A stretch of DNA of 6,904 nucleotides from contig CALCIA010000099.1 of assembly GCA_937907435.1 (NCBI GenBank), positions 1 through 6,904 on the forward strand. The letters run 5' to 3'. Below, in pieces: positions 1 to 6,013 of this stretch. The position numbers and the translations under genes are program-made. The notes under the pieces were generated by a model, which worked only from the letters and a program-made list of their open reading frames with translations, was not told where the DNA came from and ran no database searches. Position 1 is the stretch's first letter. Each line of letters starts with the position of its first letter. Source of the DNA: an uncultured Actinomycetes bacterium. Its GTDB lineage: Bacteria > Actinomycetota > Thermoleophilia > Solirubrobacterales > 70-9.

Positions 1-46
1 CCCCTCTCGCCACGGCCACAGCCTGCCCGGGCCGTGGCGAGAGGGG
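1..46. repeat. Terminal hairpin, left copy
   Basis: Positions 1-17 (CCCCTCTCGCCACGGCC) and 30-46 (GGCCGTGGCGAGAGGGG) form a perfect 17 bp stem around a 12-base loop at 18-29. Together with 47-50 (CGCG), the stretch 1-50 is the exact reverse complement of 6855-6904 at the other end. It lies about 115 bp beyond the stop codon of the small minus-strand gene. It could act as a transcription terminator or an RNA-stabilising stem, but no T-run is visible because the window ends at the hairpin. It resembles REP-type or mobile interspersed palindromes. The hairpin is certain; its function is unknown. Confidence 0.9.
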
Positions 47-49
47 CGC

Positions 50-113
50 GTCCCTGACCGGGCGACAGCTTGCGGGTCCTCGTCCCTCCCCGGGCGACAG
101 CTTGCGACCCTCC
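50..113 (-). repeat. Two tandem units of a 31-32 bp repeat (left array)
   Basis: The core GGGCGACAGCTTGCG occurs at 60-74 and again at 92-106, a period of 32 bp. Each core is preceded by a GTCCCT-type block. The reverse complement of this unit forms the three-unit array at 6763-6855, so the arrays at the two ends face each other. Each array lies between a gene's 3' end and a terminal hairpin. There are no unique spacers, so it is not a CRISPR array. The remaining bases, 114-161, show nothing recognisable. Confidence 0.85.
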
Positions 114-161
114 GTCCCTTCCACGCGCCCGCTCCCCGCGCCTCGGGATCATGCGACGCGC

Positions 162-362
162 TCAGAGGTAGTGCTGGACGACGATCCCGGCAAAGCCGAG
201 GATCATTGCCATCAGCATCGTCAGCTGGACCCCGAGGAGCGTGCGGAAGTCGGATCGGGCCTCGCTGCGGACGGCGGCGAACCCGTCGTCGACCTTCTGC
301 TCGAGTCGATCCATCCGTCGCTCGAGCCGGTCGATCCGCTGTCCGTCCCAGAGCACTCGCAT
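162..362 (-). CDS. Small coiled-coil protein with C-terminal membrane anchor
   Basis: This is a 66-residue protein of unknown function. Residues 9-38 are charged and heptad-like (RIDRLERRMDRLEQKVDDGF), indicating a short coiled coil. Residues 42-63 are a single hydrophobic segment followed only by HYL, so the protein is probably tail-anchored with its coiled coil in the cytoplasm. Small proteins of this design are common in bacteria and usually remain hypothetical. I chose the ATG at 362, which follows a GGGGGTGA block about 13 bases upstream. A TTG at 398 would add 12 residues (KSASGGDSIRL region) but has no visible ribosome binding site. The gene lies 70 bp after the sulfotransferase stop on the same strand and may be co-transcribed with it. 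Coding is supported by the coherent two-part architecture; the start is uncertain. Confidence 0.72.
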   Translation of the reverse strand: MRVLWDGQRIDRLERRMDRLEQKVDDGFAAVRSEARSDFRTLLGVQLTMLMAMILGFAGIVVQHYL

Positions 363-432
363 GAGCCGGATGGAATCACCCCCCGAGGCCGACTTCAAGC
401 GGCGTCACACAATTGTTTGAAAGTCCCTGGCC

Positions 433-1338
433 CTACTTGTCGACCGGGACCGGGACCAGGTCGAACTCGGTGCCGAGGCGGAGCTCCGAGTAGCGCTTCG
501 TCCAGTCGTCGTTGATGCTGTCGGACTGTTTCTTCATCCGCGGCTCCAGGTTGAAGTCGTCGGGCGGGGTGAGGTCGAGGCGCTCCAGCAGGTTCAGGGT
601 CGAGGTCTCGTAGTCGCCGGCGAAGTTCTCGTAGAGGATGAGGATCGGCTTGATCCCGGCGTGCTCGAAGAAGGCGTCCCAGGCGGCCTCCTCGATCAGG
701 AGCTGGGCGAGCAGGTGGTCGATCGCCCGGTAGTGGAAGCGCAGCTGGGGCCGGTGCTCCTCGATGAAGGTGCGGTAGGGCGGCGCGCCGTCGTCCTCGA
801 CCGAGATCGCGCCGGAGGATGCCTGGTCCTCGCGCCAGGTCGCCGTCTGCACCGCCTTCCAGAGGGAGACCGCCTGGCGCACCTTGTTGGCGCGGACGAC
901 GCGGACGAAGGTGAGGTTGGGGAAGACGGTGGGGAGGAGCTCGGCCAGCGGCACATCACGGTAGGCGGGGATGTTGCGCACGAGGCTGACGAAGTCGCCG
1001 AAGTACCCCCACATCAGCTTCGCGCCGAAGACGCCGTTCGGGGTCGTCCCCGCCTCGAAGGTCCATTCGAGGTAACGGTCGTAGGCGGCGCGGCTCCAGA
1101 GCGGCGAGCGCGGATTCTGCTCGGCGCCGACCCCGCGCTCACCGAGGTGATCGCGGATCGACTGGTCCTCGACGCCGAGGAAGTATTCCTCCGGGCGCCG
1201 CGGCCGGCCCGAGTGGCGGAGCGCCTCGTAGTACTCCTCGGGGCGCCCGGCGACGCCGGTTTCACCGAGGGCGTGGCAGACCAGGGTCGAGCCGCTTCGC
1301 GGGGTGGCGCAGACGATGTAGGAGCGCTCGGGCTTCAT
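433..1338 (-). CDS. Stf0-family sulfotransferase (trehalose 2-sulfotransferase-like)
   Basis: This 301-residue protein is predicted to transfer sulfate from PAPS to a sugar hydroxyl in the cytoplasm. The family prototype, mycobacterial Stf0, sulfates trehalose at position 2, the first step of sulfolipid synthesis. Visible Stf0 marks, in order, are the 5'-phosphosulfate loop PRSGSTLV (13-20) and the GVAGRPEEYYEAL block (28-40), whose E34/E35 match the area of the catalytic base. They continue with VEDQSI (56-61), TPNGVFGAKLMW (99-110), the 3'-phosphate-binding strand and helix RVVRANKVRQAVSLWKAVQT (146-165), and the C-terminal KKQSDSINDDWTKRY (269-283). The length is close to the family norm of roughly 270 residues and there is no signal peptide. 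The ATG at 1338 lacks a Shine-Dalgarno sequence, but a TAACTT box on the minus strand (1352-1347) lies 8 bases upstream, which fits a leaderless transcript. The divergent neighbour is a sulfatase. Family assignment is firm; trehalose as acceptor is inferred. Confidence 0.93.
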   Translation of the reverse strand: MKPERSYIVCATPRSGSTLVCHALGETGVAGRPEEYYEALRHSGRPRRPEEYFLGVEDQSIRDHLGERGVGAEQNPRSPLWSRAAYDRYLEWTFEAGTTPNGVFGAKLMWGYFGDFVSLVRNIPAYRDVPLAELLPTVFPNLTFVRVVRANKVRQAVSLWKAVQTATWREDQASSGAISVEDDGAPPYRTFIEEHRPQLRFHYRAIDHLLAQLLIEEAAWDAFFEHAGIKPILILYENFAGDYETSTLNLLERLDLTPPDDFNLEPRMKKQSDSINDDWTKRYSELRLGTEFDLVPVPVDK

Positions 1339-1362
1339 TGCTGAGTAAGTTAATCAACAAAC
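1339..1362. promoter_or_regulatory. Putative overlapping divergent promoters
   Basis: This 24 bp AT-rich gap separates the start codons of the sulfotransferase and sulfatase genes. A TANNNT-type box is present on each strand: TAAGTT on plus at 1346-1351 and TAACTT on minus at 1352-1347, so the two boxes overlap almost completely. The minus box lies 8 bases from the sulfotransferase ATG and the plus box lies 11 bases from the sulfatase GTG. Neither gene has a recognisable ribosome binding site. This fits two leaderless or near-leaderless transcripts whose polymerases cannot occupy the site together. The boxes are visible in the sequence; promoter activity is inferred. Confidence 0.42.
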
Positions 1363-2763
1363 GTGCGGAAGGATTGTTACGCTCGAAGTCCGGACCGTGT
1401 ACCCAATCTCTCACTGATCATCGCCCTGCATCAACCGCCCAACATCCTCTACATCCACTCGCACGACACCGGGCGCGTCGTGCAGCCCTACGGGTTCCAG
1501 GTTCCGACCCCGAACATCCAGATGCTGGCCGACCAGGGGGTCCTCTTCCGCGAGGCCTTCTGCGCCGCGCCGACCTGCTCCGGCAGCCGCGCCAGCCTGC
1601 TGACCGGCCTCTACTGCCACAACAACGGGATGGAGGGGCTGGCCCACCGGGGCTGGGTGCTGAACGACTACGGCCAGCACTGGGTCCACGCCCTGCGCCG
1701 CGCCGACTACCACTCGATCCTCGTCGGCGAGCAGCACATCTCCAAGGACCCGGCGGTGATCGGCTACGACGAGATGGTCAAGGTCGGCTCCAACAAGGCC
1801 TCCGACGTGGCCCCGCTGACGATCGAGGCGCTGCGCGGGGCGAAGGCGACCGGCAAGCCCTGGTTCATGTCGGTCGGCTTCTTCGAGACCCACCGCGACT
1901 TCTCCGCGCCGACCTCGGTCCGCGACACGCTCTACTCGCTGCCGCCCGGCAACCTCCCCGACCTGCCCGCGACCCGCCGCGACATGGCCGAGTTCAAGGC
2001 CAGCGTGCGCTCGCTCGACCAGGGCATCGGCGCCGTCCTGCACGCCCTCCACGACCTCGGCCTGGTCGACGACACCCTGGTCATCTGCACCACCGACCAC
2101 GGCGTCGCCTTCCCCGGCGCCAAGGCGACCCTGACCGACCGCGGCACCGGCGTGATGATGATCATGCGCGGCCCCGGACCCTTCGCGGGCGGCAAGCTGA
2201 TCGACCGGCCGGTCACCCACCTCGACGTCTACCCGACCCTCTGCGAGGTCGCCGGGGTCGAGCCGCCCGACTGGCTGCAGGGCAAGTCGCTGATCCCGCT
2301 CTTGACCGGCGAGGTCGACCACCTACACGAGGCGACCTTCGCCGAGATGACCTACCACGCCGCCTACGAGCCGCAGCGATCCGTCCGCACCGAGCGCTGG
2401 AAGTACATCCGCCGCTTCGACGACTTCCCCGGCCCGGTGCTCGCCAACTGCGACGACTCGGCCTCGAAGGAGATCTGGGTCGCGGCCGGCTGGGCCGACC
2501 GGCGCGTCCCCCGTGAACAGCTCTACGACCTCGTCCTCGACCCGAACGAGCAGAACAACCTCGCCGCCGACCCGGTCGCCCGCGGGGCGCTGGAGGAGAT
2601 GCGCGCGCGGCTCGCCGACTGGATGCGGGCGACCGAGGACCCGCTGCTCGAGGGCCCCGTCCGGGCGCCGATCGGCGCCGCGGTCAACGAGCAGTGGCAG
2701 GTCTCGCCCGACGAGCCGACCCGCACGATCACGGGGGACCCGGCGGCCGCGCGCTCAGGCTGA
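1363..2763 (+). CDS. Type I sulfatase (sulfamidase/SGSH-like)
   Basis: This 466-residue sulfatase-family hydrolase is predicted to remove sulfate from a sulfated sugar or similar ester or sulfamate. The signature CSGSR (72-76) contains the cysteine (C72) that a maturation enzyme converts to formylglycine. Metal- and substrate-site motifs include HSHDTGR (32-38), EQH (123-125), ETH (175-177) and TTDHG (243-247). The SLDQGIGAVLHAL stretch, ERWKYIRRF and LYDLVLDPNEQNNL toward the C terminus match the sulfamidase-like branch. No signal peptide is visible, so the enzyme is probably cytoplasmic. The GTG at 1363 is the only usual start between the in-frame TAA at 1351 and the first conserved strand. 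The first ~24 residues look weakly conserved, so a later rare start is possible. No formylglycine-generating enzyme gene is in the window. It is divergent from the Stf0 gene and overlaps the 3' end of the VWA gene by 9 bp. A phosphonate or phosphate monoester hydrolase of the same superfamily is the main alternative. Confidence 0.92.
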   Translation: MRKDCYARSPDRVPNLSLIIALHQPPNILYIHSHDTGRVVQPYGFQVPTPNIQMLADQGVLFREAFCAAPTCSGSRASLLTGLYCHNNGMEGLAHRGWVLNDYGQHWVHALRRADYHSILVGEQHISKDPAVIGYDEMVKVGSNKASDVAPLTIEALRGAKATGKPWFMSVGFFETHRDFSAPTSVRDTLYSLPPGNLPDLPATRRDMAEFKASVRSLDQGIGAVLHALHDLGLVDDTLVICTTDHGVAFPGAKATLTDRGTGVMMIMRGPGPFAGGKLIDRPVTHLDVYPTLCEVAGVEPPDWLQGKSLIPLLTGEVDHLHEATFAEMTYHAAYEPQRSVRTERWKYIRRFDDFPGPVLANCDDSASKEIWVAAGWADRRVPREQLYDLVLDPNEQNNLAADPVARGALEEMRARLADWMRATEDPLLEGPVRAPIGAAVNEQWQVSPDEPTRTITGDPAAARSG

Positions 2764-4185
2764 CGGCGGCGCCCCGCCCGCGACGACGTCGACGAAGTTC
2801 TCCAGGTGCCGGGTCGTCCAGCACTCGAAGGTCCCGTCGCAGAAGCGTTCGTAGGAGGACATCACCGAGTCGCCGTAGTTCCAGTAGAGCTTCGGCTCCG
2901 GGTTCAGCCAGAAGAGGCGCCCGGCCCGCTCGCTGATCCGGGCGAAGACCTCGGCGTGCGGCTCCCGCCCGTTGGTGCGTGCGTCGCCGAGGACGATCAC
3001 GGTCGAGCGCGGGTCGAGATCCTCGGAGATCTCGGTCAGGAACTCGAGCCACACGCGCCCGTAGTCGGTGTAGCCGGAGACGTCCGCGACGCCGCCCTCG
3101 CTGGAGATCTTGCGGGCGACGGCGGCGAAGTCACGCTCGTGCTCGAAGACGTCGGTCACCTCGGAGATCCGCTCGATGAAGACGAAGCTGCGCAGTTTGC
3201 GAAACGAGTCGTGCAGGGCGTGCAGGACCGAGAGGAAGAAGACGCTCGCCGAGGTGACGGAAGTGGAGACATCACAGAGGACGTAGATCTCCGGGCGCCG
3301 CGGCCGCTTCGGTCGGAAGCGCAGGTGCATCGGCACCCCGCCGGTCTCCAGCGAGGCGCGCATCGTCCGCCGTACGTCCACGGTCCGCCCCTTTTTCACC
3401 CCGCGCTGCTCGTGGCCGAGCGTGGCGAGCCGCCGCTTCATCTGGGACACGGCGCGGTGCACGGCGGCGAGGTCCTGGGTCGGCGAGGTGGGGAGGGCGC
3501 GGTCGAGCTCGGCCAGCGGGCGCGAGGCGGGCAGCGTCTCGGTCCGCTCGATCAGGTCGCGTTCCAGTTCCCGCCGCAGGTGGCGCTCGAAGCCGGTCAA
3601 CTGCCCGCGGTCGATCGGCGGCCGCTCCTCGCCGTCCTCCCGCGGCGGCTGGGCCCCGGCGCTGAGCCCGAGCGAGCGGCGGATCCGCTGGACGTCGACA
3701 CCGACCACGCCGGAGCCCTCCTCGCGGCCGAAGGCGGCGATCGCCAGCCGCGCCAGGTCGCGCAGCGCGTTCTCGTCGCCGCGTTCCATCGCGTCACGGA
3801 TCAGCTCCGAGAGCTGCTCGGAGTCGAGCCGCTCGCCGTCGAGGTTCGGCTGCGCCCCCTGGTTGATCTCGCTGTCGGACGGCCGCTCGCCGATCCCCTG
3901 TTCGATCGCGCTCGCCTCGGCGGCGCGGAAGAAGTAACGGTCGAAGACCAGCTCGAAGACGCGGCGGTCGTCCTGGGACTTGGCGATCGTCGAGGCGAGC
4001 GCCTCGCGGAAGTCGTCCTGCGAGGTCCAGGGGACGTGTTCCAGCGCCGCGAAGGCGTCGAGGATCTCCGAGGTGCCGACCGCGACCCCCTCGCCGCGCA
4101 GCTCCTCACAGAAGCCGAGCAGCTTGGGACCGAACCCGGGCGGGCCGCTGTCAGCTTTCGGACCGTAGGGCGAGGCGGGGCTCAC
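2755..4185 (-). CDS. CoxE-like VWA domain protein
   Basis: This is a 476-residue cytoplasmic protein. The N-terminal third is helical (LLGFCEELRGEGVAVGTSEILDAF at about 22-45, then an FDRYFF segment). The middle is charged and probably disordered or helical. The C-terminal half (about 298-450) is a VWA domain with a complete metal site: DVSTS (D305, S307, S309), the threonine of GYTDYG (T373) and LGDARTN (D401). This layout matches the CoxE-like VWA family. Members usually act with a MoxR-type AAA+ ATPase in metal-cofactor insertion or protein remodelling; none is present here. An open frame continues upstream to 4395, but residues there are Arg-rich and coding-poor and run through a palindromic repeat. 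The GTG at 4185 sits 7 bases after a TATTAT box, supporting a leaderless start. It converges on, and overlaps by 9 bp, the sulfatase gene. The family is clear; the client is unknown. Confidence 0.9.
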   Translation of the reverse strand: MSPASPYGPKADSGPPGFGPKLLGFCEELRGEGVAVGTSEILDAFAALEHVPWTSQDDFREALASTIAKSQDDRRVFELVFDRYFFRAAEASAIEQGIGERPSDSEINQGAQPNLDGERLDSEQLSELIRDAMERGDENALRDLARLAIAAFGREEGSGVVGVDVQRIRRSLGLSAGAQPPREDGEERPPIDRGQLTGFERHLRRELERDLIERTETLPASRPLAELDRALPTSPTQDLAAVHRAVSQMKRRLATLGHEQRGVKKGRTVDVRRTMRASLETGGVPMHLRFRPKRPRRPEIYVLCDVSTSVTSASVFFLSVLHALHDSFRKLRSFVFIERISEVTDVFEHERDFAAVARKISSEGGVADVSGYTDYGRVWLEFLTEISEDLDPRSTVIVLGDARTNGREPHAEVFARISERAGRLFWLNPEPKLYWNYGDSVMSSYERFCDGTFECWTTRHLENFVDVVAGGAPPSA

Positions 4186-4192
4186 CGCACCG

Positions 4193-4198
4193 ATAATA
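4193..4198 (-). promoter_or_regulatory. -10 box of the VWA gene, leaderless
   Basis: The minus strand reads TATTAT here, followed by seven bases (CGGTGCG) and then the GTG at 4185-4183. TATTAT is one base from the TATAAT consensus. The spacing would put transcription initiation at or beside the start codon. No Shine-Dalgarno sequence precedes the GTG, and no convincing -35 element is visible. This box is also what decides the start codon chosen for the VWA gene. Confidence 0.6.
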
Positions 4199-4239
4199 GG
4201 TGCGTGAGCGCGGCGGATCGATCGGCGGGGACGGTGCTG

Positions 4240-4400
4240 GTGCCTTGTCAGACAAGGTTCACCCTCTCTGGCTTGCCCTCGCCGCGCCCGGCGGTGTCCT
4301 CGACCGCTCGACGTGGCTCTGCCACGCCTTCGGGTCTGCGTCCTTGCCGGCCACGACGATTGCTGCGCCAGGATCGGGCGAACCTTGTCTGACAAGGCAC
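4240..4400. repeat. 161 bp segment bounded by 21 bp inverted repeats (MITE-like or paired operators)
   Basis: TGCCTTGTCAGACAAGGTTC at 4241-4260 is exactly reverse-complemented at 4380-4399, and the G at 4240 pairs with the C at 4400, giving 21 bp ends around a 119 bp interior. Each end also contains a 15 bp palindrome, CCTTGTC-W-GACAAGG, at 4243-4257 and 4383-4397, with centres 140 bp apart. The interior holds a small hairpin, CGTGGC-TCT-GCCACG, at 4312-4326 and no convincing gene. No target-site duplication is evident outside the ends. It lies wholly between the divergent VWA and permease genes. It could be a non-autonomous mobile repeat or a pair of repressor sites. The repeat is certain; the role is open. 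Confidence 0.82.
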
Positions 4401-4426
4401 TCGCCGCCGGCGACCCGGTGGCGGCG

Positions 4427-6013
4427 ATGAAGGCGATGCGCTCGGCGCGCCGCCGCCGCTACGTGGCGCGGATCGACGTGATGGAGGTGCTCTACCGGGT
4501 CTACCTGGTTGCCCTCGTCGCCGTGTTCGCGCTCGCCTTCCTCGCCGGCGCCCTGCACGAAGTCCCCGCCGACCCGGGCTCCGTGGAGTCGATCCGCGCC
4601 GACGCGCCCGCGATCATCGGCATCGCCGTCGCGGTGCTCATGCTCGCCGGGCTGCGGGCCGGGGCGCGGGGTGGGCCGCTGGCGATCGAGGCTGCCGAGG
4701 TCCGCTACACGCTGCTCGCGCCGATCTCCCGCCGCACCGCGCTACGCCCGGCGGCGCTGGCACAGCTGCGCACCGCGACGCTCTTCGGCGCCCTGTTCGG
4801 CGCGGTCGTCGGCAACTTCGTCTTCCGCCGCTTCCCCGGGACCGCGCTCGAGTGGATCGGCTCACTGGCGGCGTTCGGCGCGCTGGTGCCGTTTGCCGTG
4901 CTCGGCGGCGCGCTGGTCGCCTCGGGACGGCGGCTGCGGCTCGGCGTCGCGACCGCGGGCGGCCTGGCCCTGGTCGCCTGGTCGGCGCTCGACCTGGCGC
5001 TCGGCTGGAACAGCTCGCCGGCGACCATGCTGGGGGACCTGGCGACGCTGCCGCTCCAGCACGGCGCCGACGCCTGGCTCGCCGCGCTGGGCGCCGCGCT
5101 CGTCCTCGCCCTCCTCGCCGCCGGCCTGCTCGGCATCGGCGGCCTGGGACTCGAGGCCGCCCAGCGCCGCGCCCAGCTCGTCGCCGAGATGCGCTTCTCG
5201 GCGTCCGTCCAGGACCTCCGCTCGGTGATCCTTCTCCGCCGCCAGCTCGCCTCCGAGCGCCCCCGCCGCAAGCCCTGGCTCCGCCTCCGCACCGCCCGAG
5301 TTCGCACTTCTCCGCGCATAGCGCGGAGAAGTGCGAACCCGGGCGGGAGGTTCGCCAGCCCGATCTGGCGGCGCGACTGGCAGAGCTTCCTCCGCTGGCC
5401 CGTGGTGCGGGTCGTCCGCGTCGTCCTGATCGCGGTCGCGGCGGGCGGCCTCGCGGTCGGCGGTTTCGACCTGACCCCGGTCCTCTTCGCCCTGCCCGGC
5501 CCGCTGCTCTTCATCGCCGCCCTCGACCTGATCGAGCCGCTCGCCCAGGAGAGTGACCACCCGACCCGCCGCCTGCTCCTGCCCCGCCACAGCGCCGAAC
5601 TGCTCCGCGGCCACCTCGTCGCGCCCGCCGTGGCGATGGCGGTCGTGCTGGCGCTTGCCGCGATCGCGGCGGCGGCGATCGGCGGCAACCCCGGCCTCGC
5701 GCTCGGCGTCGGCGCCGTCGTCTTCCTGCCGCTGGCCGCGGTGATGGTCTGCGCGGCGGCGGTCAGCGCCACCAACGATCCCTACGAGTTCGCCCTCAAC
5801 CCGCAGCTGTCCCAGACCATCACCCTCGCCCCGCTCGTGGTCGCCCTGATCGCCGGCTTCCTGCCCCTGTTCGTCGCCTGGAAGGTGGAAGGCGGCAACG
5901 GCGCGCGCGTCGGCGCCGTGATCGGCATCGACGTCGTGCTCTTCGTCTTCGCCCTCGTCGGCCTGGCCGGCCTCACGTTCCGCTTCCGCAAACGCGAAGG
6001 GGAAGCCCTGTGA
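4427..6013 (+). CDS. ABC exporter membrane permease, 12 predicted TM segments
   Basis: This is a 528-residue polytopic membrane protein, the likely permease partner of the ATPase encoded immediately downstream. Hydrophobic segments lie at about 22-43, 60-79, 113-133, 144-166, 172-193, 217-242, 326-346, 349-367, 397-419, 423-447, 465-485 and 495-518, forming two halves of six with a long charged loop between. This fits large ABC-2-type exporter permeases; the substrate cannot be read from sequence. The loop (residues 292-304) is encoded by a perfect 39 bp palindrome. I chose the ATG at 4427, which follows GGTGG by five bases. A GTG at 4418 or an ATG at 4436 is also possible; the open frame upstream to 4313 runs through a repeat and looks noncoding. 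The stop overlaps the ATPase start by 4 bp, so the two are translationally coupled. Confidence 0.85.
   Translation: MKAMRSARRRRYVARIDVMEVLYRVYLVALVAVFALAFLAGALHEVPADPGSVESIRADAPAIIGIAVAVLMLAGLRAGARGGPLAIEAAEVRYTLLAPISRRTALRPAALAQLRTATLFGALFGAVVGNFVFRRFPGTALEWIGSLAAFGALVPFAVLGGALVASGRRLRLGVATAGGLALVAWSALDLALGWNSSPATMLGDLATLPLQHGADAWLAALGAALVLALLAAGLLGIGGLGLEAAQRRAQLVAEMRFSASVQDLRSVILLRRQLASERPRRKPWLRLRTARVRTSPRIARRSANPGGRFASPIWRRDWQSFLRWPVVRVVRVVLIAVAAGGLAVGGFDLTPVLFALPGPLLFIAALDLIEPLAQESDHPTRRLLLPRHSAELLRGHLVAPAVAMAVVLALAAIAAAAIGGNPGLALGVGAVVFLPLAAVMVCAAAVSATNDPYEFALNPQLSQTITLAPLVVALIAGFLPLFVAWKVEGGNGARVGAVIGIDVVLFVFALVGLAGLTFRFRKREGEAL
5292..5346. repeat. In-frame palindromic element inside the permease gene
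   Basis: Positions 5300-5317 (GTTCGCACTTCTCCGCGC) and 5321-5338 form a perfect 18 bp stem around the three-base loop ATA. After one A/C mismatch, seven more pairs extend it to 5292-5346. The perfect part is 39 bp, exactly 13 codons, and keeps the permease frame open. It encodes VRTSPRIARRSAN in the central hydrophilic loop. Inverted, it would encode the same peptide with only the centre codon changed (ATA Ile to TAT Tyr). ATA is also a codon expected to be rare in so GC-rich a genome. This suggests insertion of a palindromic repeat that the protein tolerates. The palindrome is certain; insertion is inferred. Confidence 0.9.
5995..6013 (+). promoter_or_regulatory. Ribosome binding site and GTGA coupling junction
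   Basis: A purine-rich GAAGGGGA block near the end of the permease gene precedes the ATPase GTG at 6010 by about six bases. That GTG overlaps the permease TGA (6011-6013) in the four-base string GTGA. This is the classic arrangement for translational coupling and indicates that the ATPase is made from the same message as the permease, with re-initiation linking their amounts. Confidence 0.75.

Noticed and set aside
50..113. Possible CRISPR array at the window ends because of the ~31 bp period.
   Set aside because: The units abut without unique spacers and differ along their length; there are no cas genes.
1338..2516. A 392-residue plus-strand frame overlapping the sulfatase.
   Set aside because: It is dominated by Arg, Pro and Leu and is out of frame with the clear sulfatase motifs.
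1190..3306. An 18 bp exact match (CTCCGGGCGCCGCGGCCG) near 1189 and near 3288, in the sulfotransferase and VWA genes.
   Set aside because: Both copies encode the same short peptide RPRRPE in genes with the same strong codon bias, so chance plus codon use explains it.
2806..4392. A 528-residue open frame on the plus strand opposite the VWA gene.
   Set aside because: It has no recognisable domain and is the complement of a gene with a clear VWA fold; high GC makes such long antisense frames common.
4186..4395. N-terminal extension of the VWA protein up to an ATG at 4395.
   Set aside because: The extra 70 residues are Arg-rich and low in coding character, start inside a palindromic repeat, and ignore the TATTAT-GTG arrangement at 4185.
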